Below, piece after piece: positions 8,839 to 18,070 of a DNA stretch of 64,000 nt (position 1 is the first letter of the stretch; each line of letters starts with the position of its first letter). The translations under genes and the position numbers were made by a program. Under the pieces are notes generated by a model, which had not been told where the DNA came from, did no database searches, and saw only the letters and a program-made list of their open reading frames with translations. The stretch comes from Paraburkholderia madseniana (GTDB lineage: Bacteria > Pseudomonadota > Gammaproteobacteria > Burkholderiales > Burkholderiaceae), in contig NZ_VOSW01000052.1 in NCBI RefSeq assembly GCF_009690905.1, positions 1 to 64,000 on the forward strand. Reading direction: 5' to 3'.

Positions 8839-11340
8839 ATGCCAATCATCAAACGACCGCATTCTTCAAATTCTCCGGCTGGTGACGACCGGGACGCCTA
8901 CCACCGCACTCCAGGACGCAACGCTGCTTCGCGCGACGCTGAGCCCGGCCGCCGTTCGATCGGTGCGAGCATCACCATCTGGTTTGTCAGTCTGCTGGCG
9001 ACCATTGCCGTGGTGGGTGCACTGATCGTCGGTTATGCGCTCGTGGTGATGGGGCCGCAACTGCCGTCGCTCGATGCGCTGACCGACTATCGCCCGAAAG
9101 TGCCGTTGCGGGTGTACACCGCGGATCACGTGCTGATCGGCGAGTTCGGTGAAGAACGGCGCAGCATCGTGCGCTTCCAGGACATTCCGGACCAGATGAA
9201 GAAGGCGGTGCTCGCGATCGAAGACTATCGCTTCTACGAGCACGGCGGCGTCGACTTCGTGGGCATTTTGCGCGCGGGCATTTCCGACATCACGCATGGC
9301 GGCGCCTCGCAGGGTGCGAGCACGATCACGATGCAGGTGGCGCGCAACTTCTTCCTTTCGAGCGAGAAGACTTACACGCGCAAGATTTACGAAATGATGC
9401 TGGCGTACAAGATCGAACGCGCGCTGACCAAGGATCAGATCCTCGAGGTCTACATGAACCAGATTTATCTGGGCGAGCGCTCGTACGGTTTTGCCGCGGC
9501 CGCGCGCGTGTACTTCGGCAAGGATCTGAAAGACATCACGCTGGCTGAAGCCGCGATGCTGGCCGGCTTGCCGAAGGCGCCTTCCGCGTATAACCCGGTG
9601 GTCAATCCGAAGCGCGCGAAGATCCGCCAGGAATACATTCTGAAGCGCATGCTCGAGCTGAAATACATCAGTCAGGATCAGTACGACCAGGCCGTCAAGG
9701 AAGAGATTCACACCAAGAACCCAGGCAACGAATACAGCGTGCATGCTGAGTACATCGCCGAAATGGTTCGCCAGATGATGTACGCGCAGTACAAGGACGA
9801 AACCTATACGCGCGGCCTGAACGTCACCACCACGATCGATTCCGCCGACCAGGACGCCGCCTATCGCGCAGTGCGCAAGGGCGTGATGGACTACGAGCGG
9901 CGCCACGGCTACCGCGGGCCGGAAGGCTTCGTGCAACTGCCCGCACCGGGCGACGACCGCGATCAGACCATCGACGACGCGCTCACCGATCACCCCGACA
10001 ACGGCGAAATCATCGCCGCCGTGGTGACGGACGCGAATCCGAAGCAGGTGAAGGCGCAGCTGGTCGACGGCACGGAAGTGACCATCAGCGGCGACGGTCT
10101 GCGCTTTGCAGCCGGTGCGCTCTCCGCGCGCGCGGCGGCCGCCACGAAGATCAAGCCGGGTTCGATCGTGCGCCTCGTCGCCGACGACAAGGGCAACTGG
10201 CAGATCACGCAACTGCCGCAAGTGGAAGGCGCGCTAGTTTCGCTCACGCCGCAGGACGGTGCGATTCGTGCGCTGGTGGGCGGCTTCGACTTCAACAAGA
10301 ACAAGTTCAACCACGTCACGCAGGCGTGGCGTCAGCCGGGTTCGAGCTTCAAGCCGTTCATCTATTCGGCAGCGCTCGACAAGGGTCTCGGACCGGCCAC
10401 GATCATTAACGACGCGCCGCTGTACTTCCCGCCGAGCACGCCGGGTGGTGACGCGTGGGAGCCGAAGGACGACGACCAGCCGGACGGTCCGATGCCGCTG
10501 CGCCTCGCGCTGCAGAAATCGAAGAACCTGGTGTCGATCCGTATCCTGTCGTTCATCGGCACCAAGTACGCGCAAGATTTTGTCACGCAGCGTTTTGGTT
10601 TCGACGCCGACAAGACCCCGCCGTATCTGCCGATGGCGCTCGGCGCCGGCCTCGTCACGCCGCTGCAATCGGCGGGCGCATACTCGGTGTTCGCGAACGG
10701 TGGCTACCGCATCAATCCGTATCTGATCAACGAAGTGACGGATGCACGTGGCGTACCGCTCTCGAAGGCACAGCCGTTGACCGCTGGCCAGGATGCGCCG
10801 CGTACGCTCGAACCGCGTAACGCTTACATCATGAACAGCCTGCTGCACTCGGTGGCCACGGCCGGCACGGGTGCGGGCTCCAACGTGCTGCATCGTTCGG
10901 ACCTGCAGGGTAAGACGGGTACGACCAACGACGCCAAGGACGGCTGGTTCGCCGGTTATCAGCAATCGCTGGTGGCGGTGGCGTGGATGGGTTACGACCA
11001 GCCGAAGAGTCTCGGCAGCCGCGAGTTCGGTGCACAGCTCGCGTTGCCGATCTGGGTCGAGTACATGCAGCGTGCGCTGCGCGGCATACCGCAAAGCGAG
11101 CCGGCGCAACCGGACGGCGTGACCGCGGTCGACGGCGAGCTGTTCTATACGGACATGACGCCGGGCAATGGTTTCGTGGCCAGCATCGGTCTGGATTCCG
11201 CGAATCCGACCGCCGGTGTGAGCGACGCGGTGGGTGGCGTGGGGCCGGCGGGTATGACGCCGCCGGCGGTGCCGCCGCCGAATGTCTCGTCGAATGAGAA
11301 GAAGCAGATCATGGATCTGTTCGAGACGAACAAGCCTTGA
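8839..11340 (+). CDS. mrcA: Class A penicillin-binding protein 1A (bifunctional)
   Basis: The 833-residue protein polymerises glycan strands and cross-links peptides in the periplasm. A cytoplasmic head is followed by one membrane anchor near residues 48-70. The glycosyltransferase 51 domain (about 95-270) shows the catalytic-glutamate motif AIEDYRFYEHGGVD and QGASTITMQVARNFF. An OB-like insert lies near 335-440. The transpeptidase domain has SSFK near residue 500, SKN near 560 and KTGTT near 691. The start at ATG 8839 gives the family's normal length; in-frame upstream sequence looks non-coding. An LpxL-type acyltransferase lies downstream, so both neighbours serve the envelope. Burkholderia genomes often carry more than one PBP1a, so the symbol is a family name only. 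Confidence 0.93.
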   Translation: MPIIKRPHSSNSPAGDDRDAYHRTPGRNAASRDAEPGRRSIGASITIWFVSLLATIAVVGALIVGYALVVMGPQLPSLDALTDYRPKVPLRVYTADHVLIGEFGEERRSIVRFQDIPDQMKKAVLAIEDYRFYEHGGVDFVGILRAGISDITHGGASQGASTITMQVARNFFLSSEKTYTRKIYEMMLAYKIERALTKDQILEVYMNQIYLGERSYGFAAAARVYFGKDLKDITLAEAAMLAGLPKAPSAYNPVVNPKRAKIRQEYILKRMLELKYISQDQYDQAVKEEIHTKNPGNEYSVHAEYIAEMVRQMMYAQYKDETYTRGLNVTTTIDSADQDAAYRAVRKGVMDYERRHGYRGPEGFVQLPAPGDDRDQTIDDALTDHPDNGEIIAAVVTDANPKQVKAQLVDGTEVTISGDGLRFAAGALSARAAAATKIKPGSIVRLVADDKGNWQITQLPQVEGALVSLTPQDGAIRALVGGFDFNKNKFNHVTQAWRQPGSSFKPFIYSAALDKGLGPATIINDAPLYFPPSTPGGDAWEPKDDDQPDGPMPLRLALQKSKNLVSIRILSFIGTKYAQDFVTQRFGFDADKTPPYLPMALGAGLVTPLQSAGAYSVFANGGYRINPYLINEVTDARGVPLSKAQPLTAGQDAPRTLEPRNAYIMNSLLHSVATAGTGAGSNVLHRSDLQGKTGTTNDAKDGWFAGYQQSLVAVAWMGYDQPKSLGSREFGAQLALPIWVEYMQRALRGIPQSEPAQPDGVTAVDGELFYTDMTPGNGFVASIGLDSANPTAGVSDAVGGVGPAGMTPPAVPPPNVSSNEKKQIMDLFETNKP

Positions 11341-11348
11341 TGTTCGCC

Positions 11349-11370
11349 AGTCCCCCCAAGGGGACTTTCT
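11349..11370 (+). terminator. Probable terminator of the PBP1A gene
   Basis: AGTCCCC and GGGGACT form a 7-bp stem around CCAA, followed by TTTCTT, nine bases after the stop codon. The T-run is short. Confidence 0.55.
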
Positions 11371-11760
11371 TAGAGGCTCGCTTAGGGGCGTAGCGAGTGT
11401 GTGCGGCCTGTCCGGGGCCGCACGCGCAAGTTTTTGAAAGGGCGGGGAAACCGTTGCCTGCCGCGGATTGAGTGGCGGTATTCGGGTAAGCTCCGCCCGC
11501 AGATTTTGTGCCTGCGCTGTGCAGTGTGTTTTAATCACGCCTGCGATGCTTTTTATATTGGGTCCTATACGGACGCCCGATTCCTAAGCGGTTTCGGCCT
11601 CCAGCACTGCTGTGTCTCGCCGCGAGCGAGACACCCATCTTCGAAAGTCCCGCCGCGCAAGACCCGTTTGACGCGCGCGCCTGCCACTTCGTCCGTGGGC
11701 AACCGTCAGGTTGCCGCGGCCGGCGTGTTTGTTACACAGCATCCACCGGGTCGTTGCCTC
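11371..11760. other. Leader region of the acyltransferase gene
   Basis: This gap holds a second small hairpin (CTCGCT at 11377 and AGCGAG at 11392). An AT-rich stretch near 11528-11562 (TTTAATC, then TTTTTATATT) could be a sigma-70-like promoter for the downstream gene. The acyltransferase frame is open through the whole gap, but the translation looks non-coding. Confidence 0.4.
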
Positions 11761-12639
11761 GTGAAAAGTCGAATACTCATCTGTCTGATGACAGGTCTGC
11801 TGCGCGCGTTTGCTTTCCTGCCATATGGCGTTGTCGCGCGCATCGGCACCGGCATCGGTGCGTTGCTGTACCGGATTCCCAGCGCGCGCCGGCGCGTCGT
11901 GCATACCAATCTGAAACTGTGCTTTCCCGACATGAGCGACGAAGCGCGCGAGCGTCTCGCGCGCGCGCATTTCTGTCATGTGATCCGCAGTTATGTCGAG
12001 CGCGGTCCCCAATGGTTCGGCAATGCGCAGGCGTTGGCGCGCCTGGTCGAAGTGGAGAGCGCGATCGATCTGACCGACATGGAGGGGCAGCCGACGATTT
12101 TTGTCGGCTTCCATTTTGTCGGTATCGAGGCGGGTTGCATGATGTATTCGACGCGGCATCCGGTTGCGTCTTTGTATACGCCGATGTCGAATTTGTTGCT
12201 TGATGCGATGGCTAAGCGGCAGCGTGGGCGCTTTGGTACGGAGATGATTCCGCGTAGCGATAGTGTGCGGCGGGCTTTGCGTGTGCTGCGGGATGGCAAG
12301 CCTGTCATGCTGGCTGCTGATATGGATTTTGGGTTGCGGGATTCGGTGTTTGTGCCGTTTTTTGGTGTGCCTGCGTGTACGCTTACTTCCGTTTCGCGGA
12401 TGGCCAAGGCTGGGAATGCTCGGGTTGTGCCTTTTGTGACTGAGGTTTTGCCGGATTATCGGGGCTATAAATTGACTATCTTCGAAGCGTTAAAGGATTT
12501 TCCTTCGGAGGATGTTGCTGTCGATGCTCGGCGGATTACCGAATTTCTTGAGACGCAGGTGCGTCGGATTCCTGATCAGTATTATTGGGTGCATAAGAGG
12601 TTTAAGCATCGGCCTGCTGGGGAGGCTGGGGTTTATTGA
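11761..12639 (+). CDS. Lipid A late acyltransferase, LpxL/HtrB family
   Basis: The roughly 292-residue protein belongs to the family that adds a secondary acyl chain to Kdo2-lipid IVA on the inner face of the inner membrane. The H-x4-E catalytic motif is present as GFHFVGIE, and the family block KPVMLAADMDFG follows. A single N-terminal hydrophobic anchor is present (LLRAFAFLPYGVVARIG). The start is uncertain: GTG 11761 is used here and ATG 11788 is equally possible; neither has a strong ribosome site. From about 12130 onward codon use shifts sharply to G/T-ending codons, unlike the first half of the gene. The frame stays open and the motifs are conserved across the shift. Confidence 0.87.
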   Translation: MKSRILICLMTGLLRAFAFLPYGVVARIGTGIGALLYRIPSARRRVVHTNLKLCFPDMSDEARERLARAHFCHVIRSYVERGPQWFGNAQALARLVEVESAIDLTDMEGQPTIFVGFHFVGIEAGCMMYSTRHPVASLYTPMSNLLLDAMAKRQRGRFGTEMIPRSDSVRRALRVLRDGKPVMLAADMDFGLRDSVFVPFFGVPACTLTSVSRMAKAGNARVVPFVTEVLPDYRGYKLTIFEALKDFPSEDVAVDARRITEFLETQVRRIPDQYYWVHKRFKHRPAGEAGVY

Positions 12640-12737
12640 GTTTTTTGCCTGTGCGCGGCATTGGCCGTGTTCTTGGGGCTTTGGCCTTTCCTTGATTTGC
12701 TAGTGGTCTATTAGCGTTGCCCCTGTGCGGGGCGGCA

Positions 12738-12772
12738 CCTACTTTTCTTTGCATGCCGCAAAGAAAAGTAGG
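12738..12772. repeat. Palindromic intergenic hairpin repeat
   Basis: CCTACTTTTCTTTGC and its exact complement form a 15-bp perfect stem around ATGCC. It is flanked by GCCCCTGTGCGGGGC upstream and GCAAAAGAAAGCGGC downstream. I recall this sequence as widespread between genes in Paraburkholderia genomes; the copy number here was not checked. Confidence 0.7.
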
Positions 12773-13012
12773 CAAAAGAAAGCGGCTCAAACCACTCCTG
12801 CTAAGTGGGCACCGTGGTCTGCTACGGGTAGTGGTGCATCTGGAATCTGGGTTCGTGCACCTGCTTGCGCTTGTGACAAGGGCGTCATACTTCCGGCGGC
12901 GCTGCGCGCGCCGAAGAGTAGTTCTTAAATCCACTCGCTGTTTGGGCGGCGCCTGAAAGATCTACGTCCGATTTCGTTGCGCGCTCAAGCACTTACTCCG
13001 GATGTCCAAGTG

Positions 13013-13047
13013 TTATCAACATGCCTTTCAACAAAATCTGTGGATAA
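13013..13047. repeat. 35-bp DnaA-box-like repeat, copy 2
   Basis: Starts TTATCAACA and ends TGTGGATAA. The right end is the exact complement of the DnaA box TTATCCACA. The middle CCTTTCAACA is identical to copy 1. Confidence 0.7.
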
Positions 13048-13165
13048 GGCCTCTCTCCGCAAACGGCCGCCGTTGCGTGGCGCGTAGTCGATCACCCCCT
13101 GCATCAGCCTGCACCCCAAGCAACAAACCGATCTGCATCAAGCACTTAAGCGCGTAGCCCCGTAG

Positions 13166-13200
13166 TTATCAACAGCCCTGTCAACATAAACTGGGGATAA
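13166..13200. repeat. 35-bp DnaA-box-like repeat, copy 3
   Basis: Starts TTATCAACA and ends CTGGGGATAA, with TCAACATAAA inside. It differs from copy 4 by only a few bases and keeps the 35-bp length. Confidence 0.7.
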
Positions 13201-13330
13201 CGTTGTGGCGTGGTGAGGCGTCCCAATGGCTTCGGCCGGAATCAAAGGTACATTCAGCGCCCCCTGGTTCATTCCGCACCGCACCCAAAAACTACAGCGC
13301 GTTCAACGTGTTAGCCCGCTTGTCAGATAG

Positions 13331-13365
13331 TTTTCAACAGCCTCTTCAACATAAACTGGGGATAA
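13331..13365. repeat. 35-bp DnaA-box-like repeat, copy 4
   Basis: Starts TTTTCAACA and ends CTGGGGATAA, 31 bp before the stop codon of the efflux outer-membrane gene. TTCAACATAAACTGGGGATAA is nearly shared with copy 3. Confidence 0.7.
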
Positions 13366-13395
13366 GTCCGCAGCCATAACTACGGAATCCCAGGT

Positions 13396-14943
13396 TTAGT
13401 TCGACCCGCCCACGGTCGCCGTGGAAACCCCTGGCACCGCCGAGGTCGCCGTGGACGTAGACGCAGACGCAGACGCAGATGTAGCCTGCCCCGCCCCCAA
13501 TGGCGGATTCCCCATCGCCTGGAACAGGGCTGCCGTGTCCGTTAGCCGCGCGCTGGTATAGCGGATCTCATCGAGCTGCGCGTTGCGAAACTGCTGCTCG
13601 CTCGAGCGCGTCGAGGCGATCGGCAACGCGCCCAGTCGGTAGCGTCCCGACGTTTCGTCGAAAATTCCCTGCGCCGAACGCGCTGCAATGTTCGCGGCGT
13701 CGAGCGCTTGCGCGTCGTGCTGCAGCGCTGCGAGCGTGTCGGCGACGTTCTGGAATGCGGTCAGTACCGTCTGCTTGTATTGCGAAACCGTGGCGTCATA
13801 CGTGTCGACGGCCGCGCGGCGCTGCGCGAACAGGGCGCCGCCGTGAAACAGCGGTTGTGACAAGGATGCCCCTATGCTCCATATCGCCCCCGCGCCGGAC
13901 AGGGCCACCGGCCAGCTAAAGCCGCCTTGTCCCATCGAGGCGCTCAGCGAGAGACTCGGGAACATCTGTGCCGTCGCCACGCCGACATCGGCCGCCGCGG
14001 CCTTCAGGGCGGCGTCCGCGGCCTGAATGTCGGGGCGGGTGCTCAGCAGCTCGGACGGCACCACGACAGGCACCTGTTCAGGCACGTGCAGTTGCGCAAG
14101 ATCGAGGTCGTCCGGGGCCGCGTCCGGTGTGCGGCCAAGTAGTACGGCCAAAGCATGACGCGTCGTCAGCCATTGCTGCTTCAAGCCCGGCAAACTCGCC
14201 GACAGACTCGCGGCACTTTGTTGCGCGCTCAACTGGTCGGCGTGTGAGACCGCGCCCAGTACGTAGCGCCGCTGCGTGTCGCGGGCCTGATCGTTGGCAA
14301 GCGTCACGAGCCGCTCGGTTGTGTCGATCTGCGCGCGCAACGCAGCACTCGTGATCGCCGCCGTCACGATGTTGGCGGCCAGCGCGCGGCGCGCGGCGTC
14401 GAACTGATAAGCCTGTACGTTGACGCGGGCGGCGAGCGCGGCATCGGCGAGACGCGCGGCGCCGAACAGGTCGAACGTGTAGTGCGCCTGCAATTGACCG
14501 ACGAAGATGTTGTACAGGAACGTATTCGGACCGGCCTCGGGGATCGCCAGCGCACGATTGCGGGTCATCTGGCCGCCCGCGTCGATGGTTGGCAGCATCG
14601 AACTGCCGATTTGCGCGCGCAGTTGCTCGCGCGCGGCCGCGAGACTCTTGTCGGTGGCGGCGAGCGTTGGGCTGTTGCGCAAGCCTTCGTCGACCAGGGC
14701 GTTCAGCGCCTCCGATTGATACAGCTTCCACCATTCGGGCACGGGCTTCGCGCCGACCACGAATTGCTGGGTGATGCCTTGTGCGGGCACGGTTTGCGTC
14801 GGCTGCGCTTCGGCGCCGTAGTGCGCCGGTTGCGGCATGGCGGGCGGCTCGCCGTTCGGGCCGAACGAGCAGGCGGCCAGCGTCAGCGCAGCACCGCCGA
14901 GAAGCGTGAGGCGCACGTGTCGAGGGAATGCAAGGATAGCCAT
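13396..14943 (-). CDS. RND efflux outer-membrane lipoprotein, NodT/OprM family
   Basis: The 515-residue protein has a lipoprotein signal ending in LTLAAC, so Cys near residue 25 is the likely lipidation site. Two outer-membrane-efflux repeats follow, with typical helical motifs (TRPDIQAADAALKAAAADVG near 305). The protein would form the trimeric channel across the outer membrane for the pump encoded upstream. The tail is a low-complexity run of Ser, Ala and Thr. It is the third gene of the operon, beginning 4 bp after the permease stop codon, so translation is probably coupled. The substrate range is not evident. Confidence 0.92.
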   Translation of the reverse strand: MAILAFPRHVRLTLLGGAALTLAACSFGPNGEPPAMPQPAHYGAEAQPTQTVPAQGITQQFVVGAKPVPEWWKLYQSEALNALVDEGLRNSPTLAATDKSLAAAREQLRAQIGSSMLPTIDAGGQMTRNRALAIPEAGPNTFLYNIFVGQLQAHYTFDLFGAARLADAALAARVNVQAYQFDAARRALAANIVTAAITSAALRAQIDTTERLVTLANDQARDTQRRYVLGAVSHADQLSAQQSAASLSASLPGLKQQWLTTRHALAVLLGRTPDAAPDDLDLAQLHVPEQVPVVVPSELLSTRPDIQAADAALKAAAADVGVATAQMFPSLSLSASMGQGGFSWPVALSGAGAIWSIGASLSQPLFHGGALFAQRRAAVDTYDATVSQYKQTVLTAFQNVADTLAALQHDAQALDAANIAARSAQGIFDETSGRYRLGALPIASTRSSEQQFRNAQLDEIRYTSARLTDTAALFQAMGNPPLGAGQATSASASASTSTATSAVPGVSTATVGGSN

Positions 14944-14947
14944 GATC

Positions 14948-17900
14948 TCAGTTCCCCGAATGCGTCGTGGCGGACGGCGCCGGCGGCTCGCGCTCGTCGG
15001 TGCGTACTCTGAACGACATGGCGTACAGGGCCGGCAGATAGAACAGCGTGAGGATGGTCGCGCTCGTAATGCCGCCCATCAACGCGGTCGCCATCGGGCC
15101 GAAGAAGTTCGAGCGCAACAGCGGAATCAGCGCGAGGACGGCGGCGGCCGCGGTCAGCGTGATCGGTCGGAAGCGCCGCACCGTCGCGCCAACGATCGCG
15201 TCGAAGCGCTTATGTCCCGCGGCAATGTCCTGCTCGATTTGATCGACCAGAATCACCGAGTTGCGCATGATGATGCCGAACATGGCGATCACCCCGAGCA
15301 TCGCGACGAAGCCGAACGGCTGGCCGAACAGCAGCAGCGTCAACACCACGCCGATCAGGCCGAGCGGCGCGGTCAGCACCACCATCAGCACGCGCGCGAA
15401 ACTCTGCAACTGGACCATCAGGAGCACCAGTACGGCGATGATCATGATCGGCATCTGGGCGTTGATCGACGTCTGCCCCTTGCCGCTTTCTTCGACCGAG
15501 CCGCCGATCTCGATCCGGTAGCCGACCGGCAGCGTGCTGCGAATCTGGCTGAGGGATTTATCGACGGCATGCGTGACGTCGATCCCTTGCGCGCCAGGCG
15601 CGACGTCGGACTGCACGGTGATGGTAGGTTGCCGGTCGCGTTCCCAGATCACACCGTATTCGAGGTCGTTGCGCAGATGACCGAGCGTGCCGAGCGGCAC
15701 CGGGCCATTCGGCGTCGGCATCGCCAGCGTGACGAGCTTCGCGGGGTCGACGCGTTCCGCTTTCGGGGCGCGCAGATCGACGCTGATCAGCTTGTCGCGC
15801 TCGCGATATTGCGTGACGGTATAGCCGGACAGTGTCATCGCGAGGAAGCTCGAGATGTCTTCGGAGGTCACGCCGAGTTCGCGGGCCTTCTTCTGATCGA
15901 CTTCGAAGCGCACCGAGCGCTCGGCGGGTTCGTCCCAGTCGAACTGGACGTTGCTGGTGCGGCGGTCGGCGCGCATGGTCGCGGCGACGCGCTCGGCGAT
16001 CGAGCGCACGGTGGCGATATCGTCGCCGCTCACGCGGAACTGCACAGGGTAGCCGACCGGCGGACCATTCTCGAGGCGCGACAGGCGTGTGCGGATCGCC
16101 GGAAAGTTGTTGCGCAATTCCGGTTCGAGCCATTGCGCGAGCTTCTCGCGATCTTTCACGGATTTCGCGGTGATCACGAACTGCGCGAAATTCGGCTGCG
16201 GCAATTGCTGATCGAGCGGCAAATAGAAACGCGGCGCACCGGTGCCGACAAAGTTCACCGTATGATCGATTTCCGGACGGCCCACCAGCGCCTTTTCGAG
16301 CCGCTCTGCCTGGCGCAATGTCGCTTCGAACGACGCGCCTTCGGGCAGGCGCACGTCCACCAGCAACTCGGGCCGGTCGGAGCTCGGGAAGAACTGTTGC
16401 GGCACCAGCGTGAAGCCTGCCATGGCCAGAATGAACAGCACGACGGTGATCGCCAGCACGACGAAACGCCGTTCGATGCACCAGCTGATCCAGCCACGCA
16501 GGCGCTTGTAAAACCGCGTGTCGTAGATGTCGTGCTCGTGATCTTCCGCTTCGTGTGCCTGGCGTTTGCGCTCCGGCAGCATGTGATAGCCGAGCAATGG
16601 AATCAGCACAACCGCCGCGAGCCACGACGCAATCAACGCGATTGCCGACACTTCGAAAATCGAACGCGTGTATTCACCGGTGCTCGACTTGGCGAGGGCA
16701 ATCGGCAGGAAGCCGGAGACGGTTACGAGCGTTCCGGTCAGCATTGGGAAAGCGGTGCTGGTGTACGCATAGGCAGCCGCGCGCGCGCGGGTCCAGCCTT
16801 GCTCCAGCTTCACCGACATCATCTCGACGGCGATGATCGCGTCGTCGACCAATAGCCCCAAAGCGAGCACCAGCGTGCCCAACGACACCTTGTGCAGTCC
16901 GATGTCAAACAGATACATGCACAGCGCCGTGACGGCGAGCACGACAGGTATCGAGATCACGACCACCATGCCGGTGCGCACGCCCAACGACAGCAGGCTG
17001 ACCACCAGCACGATCGCGATCGCCTCGGCGACGGCTTCGAGAAAATCGTCGACCGAACGCGCCACCGCGTTCGGCATGCTCGACACTTCGACCAGGTGCA
17101 AACCGGCGGGCAGGTAGGCCCGCAGCGTGACCATCTGCTGATCGAGCGCCTTGCCCAGACGAATCACATCGCCGCCCGGCTGCATCGTCACGCCGATGCC
17201 GAGCACCGCCTTGCCGCCGGAGCGCATCTGCGTGGCGACTGGATCGTCGTAACCGCGCTTGATGGTGGCGATGTCGCCGAGACGGAACGAGCGGTTGTTG
17301 ATGCGGATCAGCGTGTCGGCGAGCGCATTGACGTCTTTGAACTGGCCGGTGGGGCGCACGAACACGCGGTCGTCGGTGGTGGTCAGCGTGCCTGCCGGCG
17401 AGACGCTGTTCTGCGAATTGATCGCCTGGCCGAGTTGCTGCGGCGAGATGCCAAGACGCGTGAGTTGCGTGTTGGCGATCTCGATGTAGATGTGCTGGTC
17501 CGGATCACCGAAATAATCGACCTTGCCGACGCCCGGCACACGCAGCAGCACCGTGCGCAACTGGTCCGCGTAATCGTGCAGTTGTGCGGCGGAAAAGCCG
17601 TCGCCTTCGAGCGTCCAGATGTTGGTGTAGACGTCGCCGAATTCGTCGTTGAAGAACGGCCCCTGAATGCCTGGCGGCAAGGTCGTGGCGATATCGCCGA
17701 CTTTCTTGCGCACCTGATACCAGGTTTCGGGCACGTCCTTGACCGGCGCCGAGTCTTTCATCGAGAAGAACATCAATGATTCGCCGGGGCGCGAGTAGCT
17801 GCGCACGAAATCGATGGCGGGTGTTTCCTGCAATTTGCGGCCGATGCGGTCGGTGACCTGTTCCTGCACCTGGCGTGCGGTCGCGCCGGGCCAGAAGGTG

Positions 17901-18070
17901 CGGATCACCATCACGCGAAACGTGAAGGGCGGATCTTCGGATTGGGCAAGACGTGTATAGGCGAGAACGCCGAATGCGGTAGCGAGCGCGATCAGGAAAA
18001 CGACCAGCGCCTGATGGCGCAGCGCCCATGCGGACAGGTTGAAGCGTCCTTCTTCAGGCGTGGTGCTCAT
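14948..18070 (-). CDS. RND efflux permease, AcrB/HAE-1-like
   Basis: The 1040-residue inner-membrane protein has the RND layout of 12 transmembrane helices with two large periplasmic loops. The proton-relay aspartate pair of TM4 is visible in GLLVDDAIIAVEMM near residue 405. The N-terminal helix and its proline-rich exit (EDPPFTFRVMVIRTFWPGA) match pump families that include TriC and MexK-type proteins. It exports drugs or solvents using the proton gradient, together with the adaptor and the outer-membrane channel. Its ATG overlaps the adaptor stop codon by 4 bp. Length and motifs indicate an intact pump; substrates cannot be predicted from sequence alone. Confidence 0.94.
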   Translation of the reverse strand: MSTTPEEGRFNLSAWALRHQALVVFLIALATAFGVLAYTRLAQSEDPPFTFRVMVIRTFWPGATARQVQEQVTDRIGRKLQETPAIDFVRSYSRPGESLMFFSMKDSAPVKDVPETWYQVRKKVGDIATTLPPGIQGPFFNDEFGDVYTNIWTLEGDGFSAAQLHDYADQLRTVLLRVPGVGKVDYFGDPDQHIYIEIANTQLTRLGISPQQLGQAINSQNSVSPAGTLTTTDDRVFVRPTGQFKDVNALADTLIRINNRSFRLGDIATIKRGYDDPVATQMRSGGKAVLGIGVTMQPGGDVIRLGKALDQQMVTLRAYLPAGLHLVEVSSMPNAVARSVDDFLEAVAEAIAIVLVVSLLSLGVRTGMVVVISIPVVLAVTALCMYLFDIGLHKVSLGTLVLALGLLVDDAIIAVEMMSVKLEQGWTRARAAAYAYTSTAFPMLTGTLVTVSGFLPIALAKSSTGEYTRSIFEVSAIALIASWLAAVVLIPLLGYHMLPERKRQAHEAEDHEHDIYDTRFYKRLRGWISWCIERRFVVLAITVVLFILAMAGFTLVPQQFFPSSDRPELLVDVRLPEGASFEATLRQAERLEKALVGRPEIDHTVNFVGTGAPRFYLPLDQQLPQPNFAQFVITAKSVKDREKLAQWLEPELRNNFPAIRTRLSRLENGPPVGYPVQFRVSGDDIATVRSIAERVAATMRADRRTSNVQFDWDEPAERSVRFEVDQKKARELGVTSEDISSFLAMTLSGYTVTQYRERDKLISVDLRAPKAERVDPAKLVTLAMPTPNGPVPLGTLGHLRNDLEYGVIWERDRQPTITVQSDVAPGAQGIDVTHAVDKSLSQIRSTLPVGYRIEIGGSVEESGKGQTSINAQMPIMIIAVLVLLMVQLQSFARVLMVVLTAPLGLIGVVLTLLLFGQPFGFVAMLGVIAMFGIIMRNSVILVDQIEQDIAAGHKRFDAIVGATVRRFRPITLTAAAAVLALIPLLRSNFFGPMATALMGGITSATILTLFYLPALYAMSFRVRTDEREPPAPSATTHSGN

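Larger units (their letters stand above)
12640..13395. other. Repeat-rich gap between convergent genes
   Basis: This 756-bp stretch between the acyltransferase and the efflux outer-membrane gene holds no credible gene. It contains a 15-bp hairpin repeat (12738-12772) and three copies of a 35-bp DnaA-box-like repeat spaced 153 and 165 bp apart. The spacer DNA is itself degenerate-repeat: sequence of the type CCCCCTG-n2-TCA-n4-GCACC precedes both the second and third copies, so the block looks like tandem amplification of a unit of about 160 bp. Confidence 0.6.

Noticed and set aside
13013..13365. Origin of replication
   Set aside because: DnaA-box-like repeats occur, but there is no dnaA, dnaN, gyrB, parA or parB gene and no obvious AT-rich unwinding element.
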